This document shows positions 57,495-64,000 of a stretch of 64,000 nt of DNA, in pieces. Source of the DNA: Pseudomonas koreensis (GTDB lineage Bacteria; Pseudomonadota; Gammaproteobacteria; Pseudomonadales; Pseudomonadaceae); contig NZ_JALJWP010000001.1 of NCBI RefSeq assembly GCF_024169245.1, forward strand, positions 62,001-126,000, read 5' to 3'. The translations under genes and the position numbers were made by a program. Below the pieces are notes generated by a model. It saw nothing but the letters and a program-made list of their open reading frames with translations, made no database searches and had not been told where the DNA came from. Each line of letters starts with the position of its first letter. The first letter of the stretch is position 1.

Positions 57495-59363
57495 TTAAAT
57501 CCACAGCTTCTTGAAGTCACGTCCGCCAAAGATCAGGTTGACCATTGCGCGGGTCACCATGATGGCCGTGAACATCGAGGTAAAGATCCCGAGGGACATG
57601 GTCACTGCGAAACCCTTCACCGGGCCGGTGCCCATGGCGAACAGAATGCCGCCGACCAGCAAGGTGGTCAGGTTGGCGTCGAGAATCGCGGTGAATGCCC
57701 GGCCGAAGCCTTCGTTGATTGCCCGCTGCACCGTCATGCCAGCGGCGATCTCTTCACGAATCCGCGAGAAGATCAGTACGTTGGCGTCGACCGCCATACC
57801 CATGGTCAGGACGATACCGGCGATACCCGGCAGGGTCAGCGTGGCGCCCAACAGCGACATCAATGCCAGCAGGAGCACCATGTTCACCGCCAGCGCGACG
57901 GTGGCGATGACGCCGAAGAAGCGGTAGATGGCGATGATGAACAGCGACACGAACAGCATGCCCCACAGCGACGCATCGATACCTTTGGTGATGTTGTCAG
58001 CACCCAGACTCGGACCGATTGTGCGCTCTTCAGCGAAGTACATCGGTGCAGCCAGACCACCGGCACGCAGCAGCAGCGCCAGCTCGGACGACTCGCCCTG
58101 ACCGTTCAGGCCAGTGATGCGGAATTGCGCACCCAGCGGCGACTGGATGGTCGCCAGGCTGATGATCTTCTTCTCTTCCTTGAACGTCTGCACCGCGACG
58201 TCTTTCTCGACGCCATCAACCACTTGCTTGGTGTATGTGGTGACCGGACGCTGTTCGATGAAGATCACCGCCATGCTGCGACCGACGTTGGAACGGGTCG
58301 CGCGGCTCATCAGCTCGCCACCGTGGCCATCCAGACGGATGTTCACTTCAGGCGTGCCGTGTTCGCCGAAACCGGCCTTGGCGTCGGTAACCTGGTCACC
58401 GGTGATGATCAGACCACGTTCGATCTGCGCTGGCGGACGGTTGCCTTCACGGAATTCAAACGACTCGGAAGTGGCTTTCGACGCACCCGGCTCAGCGGCC
58501 AGACGGAACTCAAGGTTGGCCGTCTTGCCGAGAATACGCTTGGCTTCGGCAGTGTCCTGCACGCCCGGCAGCTCAACCACGATGCGGTTGGCGCCCTGAC
58601 GCTGGACGATCGGTTCGGCAACACCCAGCTCGTTGACGCGGTTACGGACCGTGGTCAGGTTCTGCTTGATGGAGTATTCACGGATTTCCGCCAGCTTGGC
58701 CGGGGTCATCGCCAGACGCAGCACCGGTTGACCGTTGAGGTCGGCCGGAACAATGTCGAAATCGTTGAAGTTCTTGCGGATCAGCGCACGGGCCTGTTCG
58801 CGGGAGTCTTCATCGCTGAAGCCCAACTGAATGGCACCGCCCAGTTGCGGCAGGCTGCGATAGCGCAGCTTCTCTTTGCGCAGCAGGCTCTTGACGTCGC
58901 CTTCGTAGACTTTCAGGCGTGCATCGAGGGCTTTGTCCATGTCCACTTCGAGCAGGAAGTGCACACCACCGGACAAGTCCAGACCCAGCTTCATAGGGTG
59001 CGCACCGAGGTTGCGCAGCCATTGCGGAGTGGTCTGTGCCAGGTTCAGCGCGACAACATAGTCGTCACCCAATGCCTTGCGCACAACATCCTTGGCCGGC
59101 AGCTGATCTTCAGCCTTGCTCAGACGAATCAGACCGCCCTTGCCGCCCGCGGTCAGAGTGGCCGCCTTGACGTTGATGCCGGACTCTTTCAGCGCTGTGC
59201 TGACGCGAGCCAGATCGGCGTCATTGACCTGCAGAGCCGTGCTGGCGCCGCTGATCTGAATGGCCGGGTCATCGGGGTAAAGATTGGGAGCGGAATAAAT
59301 CAGACCGATCGCCAGCACCGCCAGGATCAGAATGTATTTCCACAGAGGGTATTTGTTCAGCAT
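57495..59363 (-). CDS. secD: Protein translocase subunit SecD
   Basis: A 622-residue partner of SecF with a large periplasmic region (LGLDLSGGVHFLLEVDMDKA, then NRVNELGVAEPIVQRQGANR) and six helices near the C-terminus, including GIVLTMGMAVDANVLIFSRI with the Asp used in proton transfer. The ATG at 59363 follows a GTG that starts the longer frame. It is downstream of yajC. Confidence 0.97.
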   Translation of the reverse strand: MLNKYPLWKYILILAVLAIGLIYSAPNLYPDDPAIQISGASTALQVNDADLARVSTALKESGINVKAATLTAGGKGGLIRLSKAEDQLPAKDVVRKALGDDYVVALNLAQTTPQWLRNLGAHPMKLGLDLSGGVHFLLEVDMDKALDARLKVYEGDVKSLLRKEKLRYRSLPQLGGAIQLGFSDEDSREQARALIRKNFNDFDIVPADLNGQPVLRLAMTPAKLAEIREYSIKQNLTTVRNRVNELGVAEPIVQRQGANRIVVELPGVQDTAEAKRILGKTANLEFRLAAEPGASKATSESFEFREGNRPPAQIERGLIITGDQVTDAKAGFGEHGTPEVNIRLDGHGGELMSRATRSNVGRSMAVIFIEQRPVTTYTKQVVDGVEKDVAVQTFKEEKKIISLATIQSPLGAQFRITGLNGQGESSELALLLRAGGLAAPMYFAEERTIGPSLGADNITKGIDASLWGMLFVSLFIIAIYRFFGVIATVALAVNMVLLLALMSLLGATLTLPGIAGIVLTMGMAVDANVLIFSRIREEIAAGMTVQRAINEGFGRAFTAILDANLTTLLVGGILFAMGTGPVKGFAVTMSLGIFTSMFTAIMVTRAMVNLIFGGRDFKKLWI

Positions 59364-59428
59364 CACGCCGCCCGTTATGAACGCGGGGCGCCTTGCGCGC
59401 CCCGTCGATTGAGTAGAAGTTGTTGCTC

Positions 59429-59767
59429 TTAGATCGCTTTCAGCGTGCCTTTTGGCAGCGTGGCGGCGATAGCGCCTTTCTGGAACTTCATTTCCACGGT
59501 GTCGGACACTTCCAGGACCACGAAGTCATCGGCAACCTTGGTGATCTTGCCGGCGATGCCGCCAGTGGTCACGACTTCGTCGCCCTTCTGCAGGCTGCTC
59601 AGCAGGTTCTTCTGCTCTTTGGCGCGCTTGGCCTGTGGACGCCAGATCATCAGGTAGAAGATGATCAGGAAGCCGACCAGGAAAATCCACTCGAAGCCGC
59701 CGCCCATTGGGCTTGCAGCAGCCGGTGCAGCTGCGTCAGCCATGGCGTTAGAGATAAAAAAGCTCAT
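59429..59767 (-). CDS. yajC: Preprotein translocase subunit YajC
   Basis: A 112-residue single-helix membrane protein: hydrophobic FEWIFLVGFLIIFYLMIWRP at about 26-45, followed by QAKRAKEQKNLLSSLQKGDE and a small SH3-like part (VVTTGGIAGKITKV). It accompanies SecDF. Standard place between tgt and secD. Confidence 0.96.
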   Translation of the reverse strand: MSFFISNAMADAAAPAAASPMGGGFEWIFLVGFLIIFYLMIWRPQAKRAKEQKNLLSSLQKGDEVVTTGGIAGKITKVADDFVVLEVSDTVEMKFQKGAIAATLPKGTLKAI

Positions 59768-59810
59768 TTAGCACTCCAGTTGCAAATGTTGAATCTTGGG
59801 GTCAGAAAAC

Positions 59811-62005
<2,195 letters not shown>

Positions 62006-62113
62006 GATGGGGTTCGTCTAGCAGGGCCGGAAAGTCTAGCGGAAATATCAAAAATTGACCATGAAACGTGATTGACCAACGGTAATCACCTCTCTATACT
62101 TCGCCGCCATTGA

Positions 62114-62198
62114 GCCCTGATGGCGGAATTGGTAGACGCGGCGGATTCAAAATCCGTTTTCGAAAGGAGTGGGAGTTCGAGTCTCCCTCGGGGCACCA
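62114..62198 (+). tRNA. tRNA-Leu (anticodon CAA)
   Basis: 85 bases including encoded CCA. Acceptor stem GCCCTGA / TCGGGGC, D-arm GGCGGAATTGGTAGACGC, anticodon stem GCGGA / TCCGT with loop TTCAAAA giving anticodon CAA, a long variable arm as in class II tRNAs, and T-arm with GTTCGAGTC. It reads UUG codons. Confidence 0.96.
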
Positions 62199-62207
62199 AC
62201 ACAGAGA

Positions 62208-62240
62208 AAAAGGTCTTGCGAAAGCAAGGCCTTTTTTTTC
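62208..62240 (+). terminator. Terminator of tRNA-Leu
   Basis: AAAGGTCTTGC-GAAA-GCAAGGCCTTTTTTTT: a 10-base stem with one G-T pair and T8, ten bases after the CCA. Confidence 0.92.
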
Positions 62241-62291
62241 GTCGTGAGAAAAGTGGTTGGTGCCTATCTGGCTTTCCTACCCAAGATCAAA

Positions 62292-62552
62292 TCAGTTTTC
62301 GGAATCGGATGGGTGCCCACCCGACTCCTTCACTCCAAACATCCGCCCAGCAATCTCCCGCCCCCATTCCAACCCTTCCTTCGTCAACCATATCGACTTG
62401 TTCCTGTTCACCGGATTACTGATCAAACCCTGTTCGTGCAAGCGGTTCATGATCTCGAAGTCATACCCCTTCCACGCATTGCCGTCGTCGGAGCTATAGG
62501 CTGCCAGGAGAGCGAGGACGGCGTCGTCGATCAGTTTCATGTCGTATTCCAT
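62292..62552 (-). CDS. DUF6429 family small protein
   Basis: An 86-residue protein. AWKGYDFEIMNRLHEQGLIS, then NPVNRNKSIWLTKEGLE, resembles the DUF6429 family, a winged-helix-like fold with no known function. The ATG at 62552 has GGAG ten bases upstream and is preferred to the GTG at 62561. It is convergent with the tRNA-Leu terminator. Confidence 0.75.
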   Translation of the reverse strand: MEYDMKLIDDAVLALLAAYSSDDGNAWKGYDFEIMNRLHEQGLISNPVNRNKSIWLTKEGLEWGREIAGRMFGVKESGGHPSDSEN

Positions 62553-62653
62553 GATGGTCACTCCGCTGATGTTCAGTCTTTGTAATCAAAGCGTCGTATC
62601 AAAGTGGATGTCAATGCTGCGCGAGCTTGTGGGTTTAGATGCCCGATTGCTGG

Positions 62654-62684
62654 TTGCCTCGAATGCGATGACCGCCCGTATAAT
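62654..62684 (+). promoter_or_regulatory. Possible promoter of the 62761 gene
   Basis: A perfect -10 box TATAAT at 62679-62684. The best -35 is TTGCCT at 62654-62659, with a long 19-base spacer. It stands 77 bases before the ATG. Confidence 0.4.
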
Positions 62685-62760
62685 CGCGCCCGCAAAATAG
62701 ACTTCCGCTGGTACTTCGCGCATTGGGCTCAAGCCCTTCACTTCATTGACAGACATCCCC

Positions 62761-63090
62761 ATGGAAACCTCACTGGAAACCGTCGCCCTTTTCTCCCTCA
62801 AACTCGCCTACGAAGAAGAGGGCCTGAGCCCGATCCTGCGCGATGACATGGTCATGGGCGATTATCAGAAAGATGTTTTCGAGCTACTGGTGAAACGCGG
62901 CGATGTCGAGGCCATTCAGTTCAAGATGAACGAATGCCTGAACGTGGCGCTGGATGCCTTGGGTGGGGTCGAGAAGCCGTTGGGGCGGGAGTTGCGCAAG
63001 TTGTCGGCGGAGTTGGCTCAGGCGCGGTCGGTGGAGCAGCTGGGTCAGCCGCTGCTCGCGCTGAAGGGGTATCTGCGCGACATTCTTTGA
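62761..63090 (+). CDS. Hypothetical protein (109 aa), mostly helical
   Basis: A 109-residue acidic protein starting METSLETVALFSLKLAYEEE. It has no signal peptide or membrane helix and is nearly all helical by sequence look (DVFELLVKRGDVEAIQFKMN, RELRKLSAELAQARSVEQLG). I do not recognise its family. A TATAAT box lies upstream, and the frame continues 15 bases before the ATG to an alternative start. It is convergent with the PH-domain gene. Confidence 0.65.
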   Translation: METSLETVALFSLKLAYEEEGLSPILRDDMVMGDYQKDVFELLVKRGDVEAIQFKMNECLNVALDALGGVEKPLGRELRKLSAELAQARSVEQLGQPLLALKGYLRDIL

Positions 63091-63108
63091 GTGCCGCGCA
63101 ATCGATGC

Positions 63109-63477
63109 TTACAGCAGATAGCTCGAGATGTACTTGGAAATTTCCACCATCGAGGTCTTGCCGGTGAATTCGAATTTCACTTTGCCCAGCGACGAAAAGT
63201 AGATTTCCAGCTCGGAATCCAAGTCGAACGTGCCCGAGGTTTCCACGGAGTAGGCGACGATGTTTTTGTATGGCAGGGAGGTGAAGTCCTTTTTGCTGCC
63301 GGTGATACCTTGGACGTTGACGGCAATGATGCGTTTGTTGGTGAAGACCACCCCGTCGCGCATGGCTTTGTAGGAATCGATGACTTGTTCACCTTCCAGT
63401 AGCAGCGCAGTGACGCGCTCGGCGTATTCGTCGTTCTGCTTGAGTTTGAAGAAGCCTTTGTTATTGAAGTCGATCAT
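63109..63477 (-). CDS. Bacterial PH-domain protein
   Basis: A 122-residue protein of the bPH_1 type (PF08000-like): LLEGEQVIDSYKAMRDGVVF, TNKRIIAVNVQGITGSKKDF, SLPYKNIVAYSVETSGTFDL, and ELEIYFSSLGKVKFEF form the seven strands, and VEISKYISSYL the closing helix. The function of these proteins is unknown. It is on the same strand as the partial gene upstream of it. Confidence 0.8.
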   Translation of the reverse strand: MIDFNNKGFFKLKQNDEYAERVTALLLEGEQVIDSYKAMRDGVVFTNKRIIAVNVQGITGSKKDFTSLPYKNIVAYSVETSGTFDLDSELEIYFSSLGKVKFEFTGKTSMVEISKYISSYLL

Positions 63478-63522
63478 GTGTCCATCCTCTTGCTTGAGAA
63501 AACATCCTGGTATTTCTTCAAA

Positions 63523-64000
63523 TCAGCGACGCGCCTTCAGCACCCGAATATCCGTTGGGAAGCCGTCAGCGCCCACCAGCTTTTTCCAGCCCATGTACTG
63601 AAATTCACCGTTGGGATTAATGTAGTCGCCCTTCTCTGGTTGCCCTCCGCCAACTATCGCAACACGCTTCACTTCGCCACAGCCGCCATCCGATGGTCGC
63701 ACCGTGTAGATCACATAGGGCTTCACGTATTGCGTCGCGCGGAAGTATTGGCCGCAGATTTCGTCGACGGTGATCAGCATGGTTTTCAGGCGGGCTTCGC
63801 CGTCGGTGTCTTCGTGCAGTTTCAGGAAGGAGATGTCGCCGACGTCGCTGTAGCCGAGGGAACGGGCGCGTTGGTAGGCGGGGGAGTTCTGGTGCGCAAT
63901 ACGGCCCTCCTCCACACCCCGTTGCGTTTGCGCGGCGAACTCGGCTTTGCCTTGGGCCAGGGTTGCCTCGGCGTGGGCGGCGACGTTTTCGCAGTGAGCG
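63523..64000 (-). CDS. Hypothetical protein, 5' end outside the window
   Basis: The frame is open to the window edge; it reads AHCENVAAHAEATLAQGKAE at the start of the visible part, so the true start lies beyond 64000 and the first GTG inside (63915) is not the start. About 158 residues are seen: an Ala/Gln/Glu-rich helical part, then YSDVGDISFLKLHEDTDGEA and a Cys-containing domain (ICGQYFRATQYVKPYVIYTV, SDGGCGEVKRVAIV) that ends FPTDIRVLKARR. No family is recognised; two spaced cysteines suggest an exported protein with a disulfide. Confidence 0.6.
   Translation of the reverse strand, partial: AHCENVAAHAEATLAQGKAEFAAQTQRGVEEGRIAHQNSPAYQRARSLGYSDVGDISFLKLHEDTDGEARLKTMLITVDEICGQYFRATQYVKPYVIYTVRPSDGGCGEVKRVAIVGGGQPEKGDYINPNGEFQYMGWKKLVGADGFPTDIRVLKARR

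Overview
This window is chromosomal DNA from a Pseudomonas of the fluorescens group. The evidence is high GC content, many REP palindromes of the type GAGCCTGCTCGCGATAGC / GGGAGCGAGCCTGCTCGCGAAGGC, the PQQ glucose dehydrogenase with its OprB porin, a complete trehalose PTS, and the Pseudomonas order bamB-yfgM-hisS-ispG-rodZ-pilW-rlmN-ndk-iscX-fdx-hscA-hscB-iscA-iscU-iscS-iscR-cysE-trmJ. The assignment rests on gene content and order only.

Layout. 1-4.6 kb: a partial exported protein, a VF530-type DNA-binding protein, then oprB and gcd for periplasmic glucose oxidation. 4.6-10.5 kb: the accessory stretch. It holds a decayed DUF6124 fragment, a small unknown gene, about 400 bp of dispersed repeat, a Lon-type protease gene broken by an in-frame amber codon, an AT-richer two-repeat protein of unknown function followed by a second, diverged copy of the lon 3' end, and a chagasin-type protease inhibitor. 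10.7-14.4 kb: cmoAB (tRNA wobble uridine), tadA (tRNA inosine) and a Tat-exported multicopper oxidase. 14.5-22.9 kb: a trehalose regulon. treR diverges from treB (EIIBC), treC, a LamB-type porin, a fused EIIA-HPr-EI and a stand-alone EIIB-like protein that lacks the phospho-cysteine; two identical palindromes sit between treR and treB. 23.0-26.1 kb: a 1041-residue DUF6543-type toxin-like protein. 26.2-29.3 kb: guaBA. 29.5-37.6 kb: a Cys-rich zinc-ribbon protein, a TauE/SafE permease, xseA, an M23 peptidase, leuA with a candidate leader peptide, an omega-amidase and a methionine aminotransferase. 37.9-54.7 kb: a long minus-strand housekeeping block covering GTPase, outer-membrane assembly, His-tRNA synthetase, isoprenoid, cell shape, pilus, 23S/tRNA methylation, nucleotide, iron-sulfur cluster and cysteine functions. 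54.8-62.0 kb: suhB, a glycine-zipper protein, secF-secD-yajC-tgt-queA. 62.1-64.0 kb: tRNA-Leu(CAA) and small poorly characterised genes, the last running off the window.

The most notable points are: (1) the amber codon that separates the Lon ATPase from its protease domain; (2) the duplicated, diverged lon 3' end flanking an AT-richer accessory gene; (3) the EIIB-like protein without its catalytic cysteine inside a complete PTS; (4) a toxin-like protein whose C-terminal domain appears to have lost the polar residues I expect from its relatives; (5) a 25-residue candidate leader peptide before leuA. No CRISPR array, prophage, insertion sequence or rRNA gene was seen.
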